The notes under the pieces are model-generated. The model ran no database searches. It was not told where the DNA came from and saw only the letters and a program-made list of their open reading frames with translations. A stretch of DNA of 50,570 nt from Sedimenticola sp. GTDB lineage: Bacteria > Pseudomonadota > Gammaproteobacteria > Chromatiales > Chromatiaceae. Location: assembly GCA_027068915.1 (NCBI GenBank), contig JAMOLT010000005.1:1-50570 (forward strand), read 5' to 3'. The position numbers and the translations under genes were made by a program. Below are positions 16,410 to 25,108 of this stretch, one piece after another (within the stretch, counting starts at the first letter, position 1; each line of letters opens with the position of its first letter).

Positions 16410-16475
16410 CCCGGCAATAATATATGTCCGGTTCAGCCGCCTGAAGCGCTGAACCGGACATATATTAGCGCCGGG
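16410..16475. repeat. Long palindrome (copy A) between hpt and the MTI phosphorylase gene
   Basis: Perfect 20-base inverted repeat: 16418-16437 (begins TAATATATG, ends GGTTCAGC) and 16448-16467, with a 10-base loop. After a 2-by-2 internal loop the stem continues with CCCGGC (16410-16415) and GCCGGG (16470-16475). It covers the hpt stop codon (16465-16467). No U-run follows on either strand, so it is not a standard terminator. In mRNA it would form a 26-bp hairpin between two cotranscribed genes. Each arm resembles the repeat at 12908-12964. Confidence 0.9.
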
Positions 16476-17016
16476 TCAATGAGTATATGCCCGGAGCATT
16501 GCGCCAGTAGCCTTTGTAGTCCATCCCGTAACCAAACAGGTATTCGTCCGGCGTATCCAGGCCGATGATATCCGCCTGCATGCCGTTGCAGCGCTGGTGA
16601 ATTTTCCTTACCAGTACGACAGAAACGATTTCTTTCGCACCTGCTTCCCTGCAGTAATCCACGATGGCCTGCAAAGTGTAGCCTTCATCGAGAATATCAT
16701 CTACAACGACAACAGTTTCTCCGACCAAGGAATACTCGGGTGTTTTTTTCCACTGCAAATCTGTGCCGAAGGTGCGTTCCCGGTAACGGGTCGCATGCAG
16801 GTAATCCACGCGCAAGGGGAAATCCAGGCGCGGCAGCAACATGCCCAAAGGAATCAACCCTCCGTTCATTACTGCCAACAAAAGCGGATTGCTGAAAGCG
16901 ACCTTTTCGGTGAGCTTTACAGCCATGCAATCCAGGGCGGCTTCCACTTCCTCACGGGAATACAACAGCTGTGCATTGTTTCTGATTTCTTGCATGTTTT
17001 GCACAGAATTACTCAT
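16465..17016 (-). CDS. hpt: Hypoxanthine-guanine phosphoribosyltransferase
   Basis: 183 residues, the usual length. The PRPP-binding motif VVVVDDILDEGYTL with its DD pair is at about residue 100. LLLAVMNGGLIPLGMLLP and RVDYLHATRYRERT are the conserved N-terminal segments. It converts hypoxanthine (and guanine) with PRPP into IMP (GMP). It precedes the MTI phosphorylase, whose product is hypoxanthine, so the pair can return the purine of methylthioadenosine to the nucleotide pool. It follows nagZ by 3 bases. Its last codons and stop lie in the palindrome at 16410-16475. Confidence 0.9.
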   Translation of the reverse strand: MSNSVQNMQEIRNNAQLLYSREEVEAALDCMAVKLTEKVAFSNPLLLAVMNGGLIPLGMLLPRLDFPLRVDYLHATRYRERTFGTDLQWKKTPEYSLVGETVVVVDDILDEGYTLQAIVDYCREAGAKEIVSVVLVRKIHQRCNGMQADIIGLDTPDEYLFGYGMDYKGYWRNAPGIYSLTRR

Positions 17017-17019
17017 TGC

Positions 17020-18066
17020 CTACAACTCCAGATCCAGGGATTCTTCCGCTTCCAGAAGATTCAGGTATTCCATGGCGCGCAGCCAGCGGGGATCTTCCCG
17101 GATGTCTTTTACCGTGAAGCGCCCTTTCCCGTGCATACGAGCCAGGCGCGCCTGGCTAACAGGCTCGCAGTAATCCGCAAGGGATTCCAGCACTTCCTGC
17201 GCGCCTTCCGGATTGTTGCACACCAAAATCATGTCACAACCCGCACGCAGCGCTGCTGCCGCTCTTTCTGCATAGCAGCCAGCGGCATCGGCGGCAACCA
17301 TGCTCAAATCATCACTGAACACCACGCCACCAAAGCCCATGCGTTGACGCAACACTTCCTGGATCCAGTAAGATGAGTAACCAGCAGGTACGTCATCGAC
17401 TGCCGAATACACAACATGCGCAGGCATGAGTCCTTCCATCTGGTTGTTCACCATGTGCCTGAAGGGTTGCAGATCCTGATTCCAGATTTCAGAAAAACGG
17501 CGCGTATCCACGGGCAGATCATAATGCGAATCTGCTTCCACGCAACCATGCCCTGGAAAGTGTTTGCCCACAGACGGCATCCCGGCTTCCCGCGCCCCTG
17601 CAGCCCAGCTGAAAGCCAGCTTGCCCACAACCAGTGGATCTGCGGAAAATGCCCGGTCGCCAATTACCTGGCTGAGTGTGGTTTGCAGATCCAGTACTGG
17701 TGCAAAGCTGAAATCAATACCGACTGCACGCAGTTCTGCCGCCATCAACCATCCGATAGAATGTGCTGCATCAACGGCTTTTTGTGGGTGGCTGTCATAT
17801 AACTCGCCCAACTTCGATGCTGCCGGCAGCAGGGTAAAGCCATCGCGAAAGCGCTGCACCCGTCCGCCTTCCTGATCTACCGCTACCAGCAGAGCCGGCG
17901 AGCGCAAAGCATGGATCTCTTTTATCAGGCGTTGAACTTGCTGGGGCGCTTCATAGTTTCTGCTGAACAGTATTACCCCTCCTGTACCGGGGTGCAACAG
18001 GAGCTCCCGTTCCTCTACAGTCAGAACTGCACCCTCAAGATCGAGCATCAATGGTCCATGAGTCAT
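17020..18066 (-). CDS. nagZ: Beta-N-acetylglucosaminidase NagZ (GH3)
   Basis: 348 residues, no signal peptide, as expected for the cytosolic recycling enzyme. The GH3 features are LLVAVDQEGGRVQRF, then KHFPGHG at 168-174, DSHYDLP, and the nucleophile Asp (D252) in VVFSDDLSM. It removes GlcNAc from 1,6-anhydroMurNAc-peptides taken up from the cell wall. It follows a YkuD-domain gene by 15 bases and precedes hpt by 3. The position beside the MTI phosphorylase gene is shared with Pseudomonas. Confidence 0.95.
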   Translation of the reverse strand: MTHGPLMLDLEGAVLTVEERELLLHPGTGGVILFSRNYEAPQQVQRLIKEIHALRSPALLVAVDQEGGRVQRFRDGFTLLPAASKLGELYDSHPQKAVDAAHSIGWLMAAELRAVGIDFSFAPVLDLQTTLSQVIGDRAFSADPLVVGKLAFSWAAGAREAGMPSVGKHFPGHGCVEADSHYDLPVDTRRFSEIWNQDLQPFRHMVNNQMEGLMPAHVVYSAVDDVPAGYSSYWIQEVLRQRMGFGGVVFSDDLSMVAADAAGCYAERAAAALRAGCDMILVCNNPEGAQEVLESLADYCEPVSQARLARMHGKGRFTVKDIREDPRWLRAMEYLNLLEAEESLDLEL

Positions 18067-18081
18067 AAGCAGTACCGGCTG

Positions 18082-18564
18082 TTACTGGTGAATGTTTACG
18101 ATGTAATTTCTAGAAACAGCATCAAATAACTTAATCAAATCATTGTTATTCATGCGAATACACCCATGGGATACGGGCTGACCAAGGAGCAGTTCCTGAT
18201 CCGTCCCATGAATGTAGATAAGGCGTTTGAGCGTATCACAATCTCCTCCCCGGTTTTTCCCCGGTTCCAACCCGTCCAGCCACAGGATTCTCGTCAGCAC
18301 CCAGTCCCTGTCCGGGTATTTCCGCCCCAACTCCGGGGTATAGATCTCCCCCGTTGGTCTGCGCCCGACAAAGACTGTGTTCAGTGGGCATTTTTCACCA
18401 ATTTTCAGGCGAATACGATGTCTGCCGAGAGGGGTGCATTCGCTGCCGGAAAGTTGCCCAGAACCATTTTTCGCAGTCGATACGGGATAGGCAGCAAGCA
18501 GTTTGCTGCCTTCCCAGAGGGTCAACTCCTGAGCCGCCAGTTTTACTTGCAAGTGCAGGCTCAT
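18082..18564 (-). CDS. YkuD-type L,D-transpeptidase family protein without signal peptide
   Basis: 160 residues consisting almost only of the YkuD catalytic domain. The active-site pattern is present: H119 in YIHGTDQE and S132-HGC-IR with catalytic C135 (SHGCIRM). The N-terminus (MSLHLQVKLAAQELTLWEG) is not a signal peptide and no membrane helix is seen, whereas cross-linking L,D-transpeptidases are exported. It overlaps the CYTH gene stop (ATGA) and is followed by nagZ. A cytosolic carboxypeptidase-like or transpeptidase role on recycled muropeptides is possible, as is export by another route; neither is shown. Confidence 0.85.
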   Translation of the reverse strand: MSLHLQVKLAAQELTLWEGSKLLAAYPVSTAKNGSGQLSGSECTPLGRHRIRLKIGEKCPLNTVFVGRRPTGEIYTPELGRKYPDRDWVLTRILWLDGLEPGKNRGGDCDTLKRLIYIHGTDQELLLGQPVSHGCIRMNNNDLIKLFDAVSRNYIVNIHQ

Positions 18565-19040
18565 GAATCGTCAATCCAACAGCAATAGGGAAGCTTGCTC
18601 AGGTTACTGTTGTAATAGCGTGCATCTGTTGAAATTTCCTCCCCCAGCCACCGGGGGCGATGAAACACCTCATCAACAGAATCAAGCTCGATTTCCGCCA
18701 CGATCAATCCAGCATTCTCCCCATGGAATTCATCTATTTCCCAGCAGTGGCCTGCAATATGCAAGATATGACGGGTTTTTTCGATAAGGGGACGGTGGGC
18801 AACCTTGCCTAGCAGCTCCCGGGCATCGGTCATGGGGATAGAGTATTCGTATTCAAGGCGGTAGATTCCGTCTCTTGTACTTTTCAGGTTGATATCCGCC
18901 TGATCGCCGCAAATGCGGATACGCACAGAAGATTGGGCGTCCCGGCTCAGGTAGCCCTGGCGCATGTGCATTGATTTTTCCACCCCGTCTTTCCAGGCCT
19001 CGGATGCCAGCAGGAATTTCCTTTCTATTTCAATTCCCAT
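18561..19040 (-). CDS. CYTH domain protein (inorganic triphosphatase-like)
   Basis: 159 residues from the ATG at 19040, which begins MGIEIERKFLL, the ExExK signature of CYTH proteins. The frame is open upstream but only inside rlmD. Alternating charged residues (RIRICGDQADINLKS, YRLEYEYSIPM, AEIELDSVDE) line the triphosphate tunnel of the family. Small bacterial CYTH proteins usually hydrolyse triphosphate; some are thiamine triphosphatases. It starts 1 base after the rlmD stop and overlaps the YkuD gene. Confidence 0.88.
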   Translation of the reverse strand: MGIEIERKFLLASEAWKDGVEKSMHMRQGYLSRDAQSSVRIRICGDQADINLKSTRDGIYRLEYEYSIPMTDARELLGKVAHRPLIEKTRHILHIAGHCWEIDEFHGENAGLIVAEIELDSVDEVFHRPRWLGEEISTDARYYNSNLSKLPYCCWIDDS

Positions 19041-19041
19041 A

Positions 19042-20373
19042 TCAACTTTTCTCGAAGAGCGCGATAGATTCCACATGGGCAGTGTGTGGAAACATATCCA
19101 TGACACCCGCGGAAACCAGGCGGTATCCGAGGTTGTTCACCAGCTCGCCCGCATCTCTGGCGAGTGTCCCCGGATAGCAGGAAACATAGACAATGCGCTC
19201 CGCGCCCATTCGCGGCAAATGCCCGAGCAATTCGAATGCACCACTGCGAGGAGGATCCAGCAGTACCTTGTTGAATTGCTGCTGCAACCAGGGTTCATGT
19301 TCCAGAGATTCATATAAATTGGCTGTATAGAAACTGACATTGTGCAGCTGATTACGCTGCGCATTGCCTCTGGCGCGATCAACCAGTTCCTCTGCACCTT
19401 CCACACCAGTTACCTTCCCCGCCCTGGTAGCCATTGGCAAGGTGAAGTTGCCGATACCGCAAAACAGATCCAGCACCTGATCCTGTTTTTCCAGCGCCAG
19501 CAAATCAAGCGCCTGGCTGATCATTTGCCGATTGATATCGGTATTGACCTGGGTAAAATCCGTCGGCTGAAAATGCAGCTCCAGGCCAAACTCCGGCAGC
19601 ATATACTGCAGATTTGCCTCTTCATCCAGCGGCTTTACGGTATCCGGGCCACCTTCCTGCAAATAGATGATAATGCCTTGATTGCGGGCGAAATCACGCA
19701 GCTTTTCCCTGTCAGCATCCGCCAGTGACTCCAAAATCCGGAAGATAAGCACACAGCGTTGATCATCCATAGCCACTTCAATTTGTGGAATCCGTGCTGA
19801 AACGGATAGCCCCCCGATCAGCGTGGACAAATCGGCAAGCGCATGGCCAATTTTCGGGTGCAGCACTTCGCAGCTGTTCATATCCGCCACAAAGCTGGCG
19901 CTGCGCTCACGAAAACCTACCAGTACCCTTCCTTTCTTCAGTACATGCTTTACCCCCAAACGCGCCTTGCGGCGGTATCCCCAGGGAGTTTTGTTCGTCA
20001 GGGGAGGCAAAACCAGTTCCGGCATTACTTTCCCAAGGCGAGAAAACGCATCCAGCAGGGTTTGTTGCTTGTAGCGGATTTGCGCACCTGCCTGCAAATG
20101 CTGCAGGTTGCAGCCACCGCACAAACCAAAAAAGGCACACTCCGGAACTACCCGCTGGTCGCTGGCCTCCAGCACTTCCACAACGTCTCCTTCATCATGG
20201 CTTTTTCGTTTGCCGGTATAGCGGAACATGACCCGTTCACCCGGCAAGGCACCGTGAATGAAGGTCGCCTTGCCATCGATTCTCGCCACTCCGCGCCCAT
20301 CATGACTCAGGGAGGCAATCTGTGCTTCAACCGGTTCCTGGGGCAGCTTTTGCTTGCGCCTTCTGCGTGCCAT
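19042..20373 (-). CDS. rlmD: 23S rRNA (uracil-1939-C5) methyltransferase RlmD
   Basis: 443 residues from the ATG at 20373 (MARRRRKQKLPQEP). An N-terminal TRAM domain is followed by the iron-sulfur cysteines CAFFGLCGGCNLQH. Later come the SAM-binding motif DLFCGIGNFTLPMA and the catalytic region LLDPPRSGAFELL with YVSCYPGTLARD, whose Cys attacks uracil. A longer open frame to 20700 lies inside cysM and is rejected. The order cysM-rlmD near gacS is also found in Pseudomonas. Confidence 0.95.
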   Translation of the reverse strand: MARRRRKQKLPQEPVEAQIASLSHDGRGVARIDGKATFIHGALPGERVMFRYTGKRKSHDEGDVVEVLEASDQRVVPECAFFGLCGGCNLQHLQAGAQIRYKQQTLLDAFSRLGKVMPELVLPPLTNKTPWGYRRKARLGVKHVLKKGRVLVGFRERSASFVADMNSCEVLHPKIGHALADLSTLIGGLSVSARIPQIEVAMDDQRCVLIFRILESLADADREKLRDFARNQGIIIYLQEGGPDTVKPLDEEANLQYMLPEFGLELHFQPTDFTQVNTDINRQMISQALDLLALEKQDQVLDLFCGIGNFTLPMATRAGKVTGVEGAEELVDRARGNAQRNQLHNVSFYTANLYESLEHEPWLQQQFNKVLLDPPRSGAFELLGHLPRMGAERIVYVSCYPGTLARDAGELVNNLGYRLVSAGVMDMFPHTAHVESIALFEKS

Positions 20374-20374
20374 A

Positions 20375-21274
20375 TCAGTGTTGGCCGGGATCAAAGATGC
20401 CGGTGGACAAATAGCGATCCCCGCGGTCACAGATAATGGCTGCCAGCATGGAATTCTCCAGCTCACGGGAAAGCCGGAGCATGGCGGCAACCGCCCCCCC
20501 AGACGATACGCCACAGAAGATACCCTCTTCGGCGGACAGTCTGCGCGTGACCTCTTCTGCTTCCTGCTGCGACACGTCCATCTCCCGATCCACCAGAGCG
20601 GGATCGAAGATGCCAGGCAGATATTCCTTTGGCCAACGGCGAATGCCGGGGATTTGCGCTCCTTCTTCCGGCTGCACACCAATAACCTGCACTTGCACAT
20701 CCTGTTCTCTGAGAAACCTGGAGACGCCTACGATCGTGCCTGTGGTGCCCATGGCGCTAATGAAATGGGTGATTTTTCCTTTGGTATCCCGCCACAGTTC
20801 GGGGCCGGTGCCAAGGTAATGGGCAAGAGCATTATCCGGATTATCGAACTGGTTCAGCAGTTTTCCCTGCCCCTTTGCCTGCATCTCTATTGCCAGGTCC
20901 CGCGCTCCTTCCATGCCTTCTTCCCCACTGACCAGAACAAGCTCCGCACCATAAGCCGCCATCGCCGCCTTGCGCTCCATGGTCATGTTATCCGGCATGA
21001 CGAGCTTGATATGATAACCCTTTATGGCCGCCACCATGGCCAGGGCAATGCCTGTATTGCCACTGGTCGCTTCGAGCAAGGTATCCCCCGGACGGATCTC
21101 ACCACGTCGCTCGGCCCGCTCGATCATATATAGCGCAGGGCGATCTTTCACCGAACCGGCAGGGTTATTTCCTTCCAGCTTCACCAACAATGTATTGCTG
21201 GTTTGGCCGGGCATGCGCTGTAACCTTATCAGCGGCGTATTTCCAATAGTAGAAGAGAGGGTCTGGAATTTCAT
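20375..21274 (-). CDS. cysM: Cysteine synthase B (O-acetylserine sulfhydrylase B)
   Basis: 299 residues. The PLP lysine is K43 in NPAGSVKDRPA. ATSGNTGIALAMVAAIKGY binds the substrate carboxylate and GTTGTIVGVSRFL binds the PLP phosphate. The length and the shorter C-terminus fit CysM rather than CysK. It makes cysteine from O-acetylserine and sulfide or thiosulfate. First gene of the operon that runs to the META gene; divergent from gacS across 210 bases. Confidence 0.92.
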   Translation of the reverse strand: MKFQTLSSTIGNTPLIRLQRMPGQTSNTLLVKLEGNNPAGSVKDRPALYMIERAERRGEIRPGDTLLEATSGNTGIALAMVAAIKGYHIKLVMPDNMTMERKAAMAAYGAELVLVSGEEGMEGARDLAIEMQAKGQGKLLNQFDNPDNALAHYLGTGPELWRDTKGKITHFISAMGTTGTIVGVSRFLREQDVQVQVIGVQPEEGAQIPGIRRWPKEYLPGIFDPALVDREMDVSQQEAEEVTRRLSAEEGIFCGVSSGGAVAAMLRLSRELENSMLAAIICDRGDRYLSTGIFDPGQH

Positions 21275-21390
21275 GACTAGTCAAGGATAGATGATACCGG
21301 CTGGTATTTTACCGCGCCTTACGCAGATAGGAACTGCCTTTTGCGTCCCTGGCCCAACTGGCGAAACTGCAAGGCCGGTTTTCACTGCAG

Positions 21391-21419
21391 TTCAAGAATC
21401 CCGCATAAGTTGTTATAGT
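21391..21419 (+). promoter_or_regulatory. Possible sigma-70 promoter of gacS
   Basis: TTCAAG (21391-21396), a 17-base spacer and TATAGT (21414-21419) lie about 65 bases before the gacS ATG. The -35 is weak. Confidence 0.4.
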
Positions 21420-21484
21420 AGTTGCCAATTATCTCATGGAAGAACGGTTGATCAACAAACTTTCCTGCTTCCCGGAAATGCTTG

Positions 21485-24235
21485 ATGCAGAATATCCGAC
21501 AACAAATCCTCTTTATCGCACTGCTGCCGGCATTGCTGCTTACTGCAGTGCTGTCCATCTATTTGCTGCTTACACGTCTGGAAGATCTGGAGCAGCAATT
21601 CTACGCCCGCGGCGATGTGCTTGCGGGGCAACTGGCAACCGCCTCCATTAGCGGCGTTCTATCCAATAAACATAATACGCTGGTTATGCTGTCCGAAGAA
21701 ACACGGCACCTGCACCCGGATATCCTGGGCATCAGGATGTTGGATTCCCACGGGCTGGTCTTGCTCCAGTCAGGGGAAGAATCCACCCCTGTTCCCTCTA
21801 TCAACAATGTATTTGAAGCAAAAATCACAACCACCTACGACCTTCAGGGCATCTATTACTATTTTCCTGATCAACCTGTGCCTCAACCGGAAAACGGCCA
21901 TTTGAACCTGGGCAAGGTCATGCTTTGGCTCGATCCAGCACCCCTGCAGAATAAAAAGCGGGAAATCATAACCACCACATTGGCACTTACCCTTTTGGGG
22001 CTGTTTCTGACTGCCCTGCTTGCCTCATTTCTCAGCAAGCGCCTGGCAAAACCGCTGGAGCAACTCACCCATGCTGTGCGTAATTTACGGCAAGGAAAGC
22101 TGGATACCCGGGTAAAGGTCTACACCAGCGGAGAAATCGGTGAGTTGCAGGCGGCCTTCAACGAGATGGCGGGGGAAATCAGTATCGCCAGCGAAAACCT
22201 GCACGCCCAGGTTGATCAGGCAACCATAGAGTTGCAGGAAAGCATGGAGATACTGGAAATCAGAAACGTGGAGCTGGATCTGGCGCGCAAAAGGGCCGTG
22301 GAGGCAAGCCGCATAAAGTCGGAATTCCTGGCCAATATGAGCCACGAGATCCGCACGCCCATGAATGGGATTCTTGGTTTTACCAACCTGTTACGCAATA
22401 CCAAGCTGGACAGAACACAAACCGAATATCTGGAAACGATACAGATCTCCTCCAACAACCTGTTGATGATCATCAACGACATCCTGGATCTGTCCAAGCT
22501 CGAAGCCGGCAAACTGATTCTCGAAAAACGCAGCTTTTCCTTACGTCAGTGCCTGCACAATGCCACCTCCTTGCTGGCGCCCATGGCTCATCTAAAACAA
22601 CTGGAGCTGATTCCCCTTATCTACAATGATGTACCCGATCATTTGCAGGGCGATCCCACACGAATTGCCCAGATCATCACCAATCTGGTCAACAACGCCA
22701 TCAAATTTACAGATCAAGGTGAAGTGGTGTTGCGTATCATGGTTGAAGCTGAAAGCGAAACCACGGTCGTTCTCAAGATCGCGGTTACCGATACAGGCAT
22801 CGGCATCCCGGAAGAAGAGCAGGCAGAGATATTTTCCGCTTTTTCCCAGGGAAAAACATACAGTACAAAAACCACTGGTGGCACGGGTCTTGGCCTGAAC
22901 ATATGCAAGCGACTGATAGAAGCCATGCACGGATCCATATCTGTACACAGCAGCCCCGGTGCCGGTAGCCGCTTCGAGTTTTACATTGAACTGAAAAAAG
23001 ATACTCCGCCGGTTTCGGCCATCGACAGCAGCAGCCTGCTTTCGGGCAGAAATATCTGGATGGTAGAACCAAACTCCAGCTATCGGATGGCACTGAGAAA
23101 CATGCTCTCTGACCTTGGGATGGCAACCCATGAATTCTCCCACTATCAAAAAGCAATCGCCGCGCTCAAGCAGGGCGAAACACCTGAGCTGGTTATACTT
23201 GCGGTAGCGGCCGGGAAGCTCGCCATTGAAAACATCGCGGAAGAAATCGAAATCATCATTCAGTATTCGGTGGCACCGGTCCTGGTTCTTCTGGGAAGTT
23301 CTGATCAGGGGGAGATCAATCATGTCCTGGATCTCGGAGCCACCCGCTGCCTGAGCAAGCCGATAAAACCGGGGGTTCTGGCCCAGGCAATAAACGATGT
23401 TCTGCTGTCCGACAGCGACATACAGGAATCAGATTTCGCTGCTCACTCCTCCTCTCATCCCGAAAACTGGCTTGCCGGCACCAGAATACTGGTTGCAGAT
23501 GACAATGCGATCAATCGCAAGCTGATGGAAAGCCTGCTGCACAACTATGCGGCAACGATTTTCAGCGTGGAAGATGGAAAACAGGCTGTGGAAGCTGTCA
23601 GGACAGAAAAAATCGATATCGCCCTCATCGATATACATATGCCGGTGCTGAACGGCTTTGATGCTGCCAAGCAAATTCGGCAGCAGCCCCGCGGAGATAA
23701 TCTTCCCTTGATTGCCATGACCGCGGATGCCATGGGCAGAAATCGTACCGAGATCAAGCATAGCGGCTTTAATGCCTACCTGATCAAACCCATAGAGGAA
23801 GAAGAGCTGCTTTCTACAATCGCTGAGTTTCTTCACAAGGAAGTATCAGGTGCATTTGCCCTCAGGAATGCCGAGCAGAAAGCCCTCACAAACAGGCATG
23901 AACTCCCCGTCTATGACCGGCATCAGGCAATGCGCATCACCGGCAATTCCCCAAACATTGCTGTAACCATGCTCAATCAGTTAATAGAAACGCTTCCTTC
24001 CAGCATGGAGGAGATATCCCGGCTTGCGGATGATGAGGACTGGAAAGCATTGTGGCAAAGCATTCACAAACTGCAGGGAGCAGTAGCTGTGTGCGCGGTA
24101 CCGGCTTTTTCTGCCGCTTTGAACCGCCTGCAGCTGGCTGTCCAAAACGAGAACACCGATGCAACAGAGGGCGAGCTGGAAGAAAGCAGATCAGAAATGC
24201 TGCGCCTTATCCACTATCACGCAGAAGCGCAGTAA
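21485..24235 (+). CDS. gacS: Hybrid sensor histidine kinase GacS/BarA
   Basis: 916 residues from the ATG at 21485 (a TTG one codon earlier is possible). Membrane helices at about 8-28 and 160-182 enclose a periplasmic part; then HAMP ([26 protein letters not shown]), dimerisation domain with H287 in [12 protein letters not shown], ATPase domain ([26 protein letters not shown]), a degenerate receiver (about 516-635), a true receiver with D716 ([12 protein letters not shown]), and HPt with H861 (SIHKLQGA). This is the BarA/GacS layout that controls UvrY/GacA and Csr/Rsm small RNAs. The neighbours cysM and rlmD match the Pseudomonas gacS region. Its end overlaps pdxJ, convergent, by 19 bases. 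Confidence 0.92.
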   Translation: MQNIRQQILFIALLPALLLTAVLSIYLLLTRLEDLEQQFYARGDVLAGQLATASISGVLSNKHNTLVMLSEETRHLHPDILGIRMLDSHGLVLLQSGEESTPVPSINNVFEAKITTTYDLQGIYYYFPDQPVPQPENGHLNLGKVMLWLDPAPLQNKKREIITTTLALTLLGLFLTALLASFLSKRLAKPLEQLTHAVRNLRQGKLDTRVKVYTSGEIGELQAAFNEMAGEISIASENLHAQVDQATIELQESMEILEIRNVELDLARKRAVEASRIKSEFLANMSHEIRTPMNGILGFTNLLRNTKLDRTQTEYLETIQISSNNLLMIINDILDLSKLEAGKLILEKRSFSLRQCLHNATSLLAPMAHLKQLELIPLIYNDVPDHLQGDPTRIAQIITNLVNNAIKFTDQGEVVLRIMVEAESETTVVLKIAVTDTGIGIPEEEQAEIFSAFSQGKTYSTKTTGGTGLGLNICKRLIEAMHGSISVHSSPGAGSRFEFYIELKKDTPPVSAIDSSSLLSGRNIWMVEPNSSYRMALRNMLSDLGMATHEFSHYQKAIAALKQGETPELVILAVAAGKLAIENIAEEIEIIIQYSVAPVLVLLGSSDQGEINHVLDLGATRCLSKPIKPGVLAQAINDVLLSDSDIQESDFAAHSSSHPENWLAGTRILVADDNAINRKLMESLLHNYAATIFSVEDGKQAVEAVRTEKIDIALIDIHMPVLNGFDAAKQIRQQPRGDNLPLIAMTADAMGRNRTEIKHSGFNAYLIKPIEEEELLSTIAEFLHKEVSGAFALRNAEQKALTNRHELPVYDRHQAMRITGNSPNIAVTMLNQLIETLPSSMEEISRLADDEDWKALWQSIHKLQGAVAVCAVPAFSAALNRLQLAVQNENTDATEGELEESRSEMLRLIHYHAEAQ

Positions 24236-24951
24236 ATAAGGTTCTTCATTTCTCGAACTGCCTGATCCAGCCCGGTGAATACCGCCCGGGAAATAATGGC
24301 ATGACCGATATTAAGCTCCTGTATGCCTTCGATAGCTGCGATATCCATTACGTTGTGATAGTCCAGCCCATGACCTGCGTTTATCTGCAATCCCAGTGAC
24401 GCGCCAAGTTCTACGGCTTCTACAATTCTGCTCAGTTCCCTTGTCCTTCTTTCCGGGGTTTCAGCATCAGCAAAATGTCCGGTATGAATCTCTACCACTG
24501 GCACCCCGATCTTTGCAGCTGCCTCCAGCTGCTGAGGGTCTGCATCAATGAAAAGCGACACCCGGATATCTGCCGCCGCCAACTGTGCGCAATACTCTTG
24601 TAAATGCGGGATGTCGGCAGCTGCGTTCAACCCGCCTTCGGTTGTCAGTTCCTCTCGCCGCTCCGGCACCAGGCAACAGTCTGCAGGCCGTATGCCCGTT
24701 GCAATGGCCAGCATTTCATCTGTTGCAGCCATTTCCAGGTTCATGCGTGTTTGTATGATGTCTTTCAGAAACGCTACATCTCTGTCCTGGATATGCCGCC
24801 GATCTTCGCGCAAATGCAGGGTAATGGCATCGGCCCCCGCCTGCTCAGAAATCAGGGCGGCTTGAACCGGATCCGGATAACGTGTCCCTCTGGCCTGACG
24901 CAGTGTGGCTACATGGTCGATATTGACACCGAGCAGTTTTCCCTGGTGCAT
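24217..24951 (-). CDS. pdxJ: Pyridoxine 5'-phosphate synthase
   Basis: 244 residues. [21 protein letters not shown] at the N-terminus is the PdxJ signature; [25 protein letters not shown]-like [15 protein letters not shown], and [10 protein letters not shown] follow. It condenses 1-deoxyxylulose 5-phosphate with 3-amino-2-oxopropyl phosphate to pyridoxine 5'-phosphate in the cytosol. Last gene of the lepA-to-pdxJ series, 157 bases after recO. Its final codons overlap the gacS 3' end on the other strand. Confidence 0.96.
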   Translation of the reverse strand: MHQGKLLGVNIDHVATLRQARGTRYPDPVQAALISEQAGADAITLHLREDRRHIQDRDVAFLKDIIQTRMNLEMAATDEMLAIATGIRPADCCLVPERREELTTEGGLNAAADIPHLQEYCAQLAAADIRVSLFIDADPQQLEAAAKIGVPVVEIHTGHFADAETPERRTRELSRIVEAVELGASLGLQINAGHGLDYHNVMDIAAIEGIQELNIGHAIISRAVFTGLDQAVREMKNLIYCASA

Positions 24952-25038
24952 GGTGAATGCCCTCCGGTATATTTGGTTATCAGGTTAACAGCTTGTATGC
25001 CGCAAAAGGACATGCGGCCGTTTTCAATGGGAAACGGA

Positions 25039-25068
25039 GGAAAGACAAAATTACGCTTTTGTCTTTCC
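25039..25068 (-). other. Perfect 12-bp hairpin between recO and pdxJ
   Basis: GGAAAGACAAAA (25039-25050) and TTTTGTCTTTCC (25057-25068) pair with a 6-base loop TTACGC. No U-run follows on the minus strand, so full termination is doubtful. It could be a processing site or attenuator between the DNA-repair genes and pdxJ. Confidence 0.75.
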
Positions 25069-25108
25069 GGGTTGAAAAAAGCCATGGAAGATTTTTTTCA
25101 GCATCCTG

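Noticed and set aside
20374-20700. N-terminal extension of RlmD to 20700
   Set aside because: It lies wholly inside cysM and has the residue pattern of a shadow frame; RlmD begins MARRRRK.
24960-24995. TATATTTGGT...GGTTAACAG before pdxJ as a third copy of the CATATATT/GCCGGG repeat
   Set aside because: Only scattered matches, no GCCGGG core and no palindrome.
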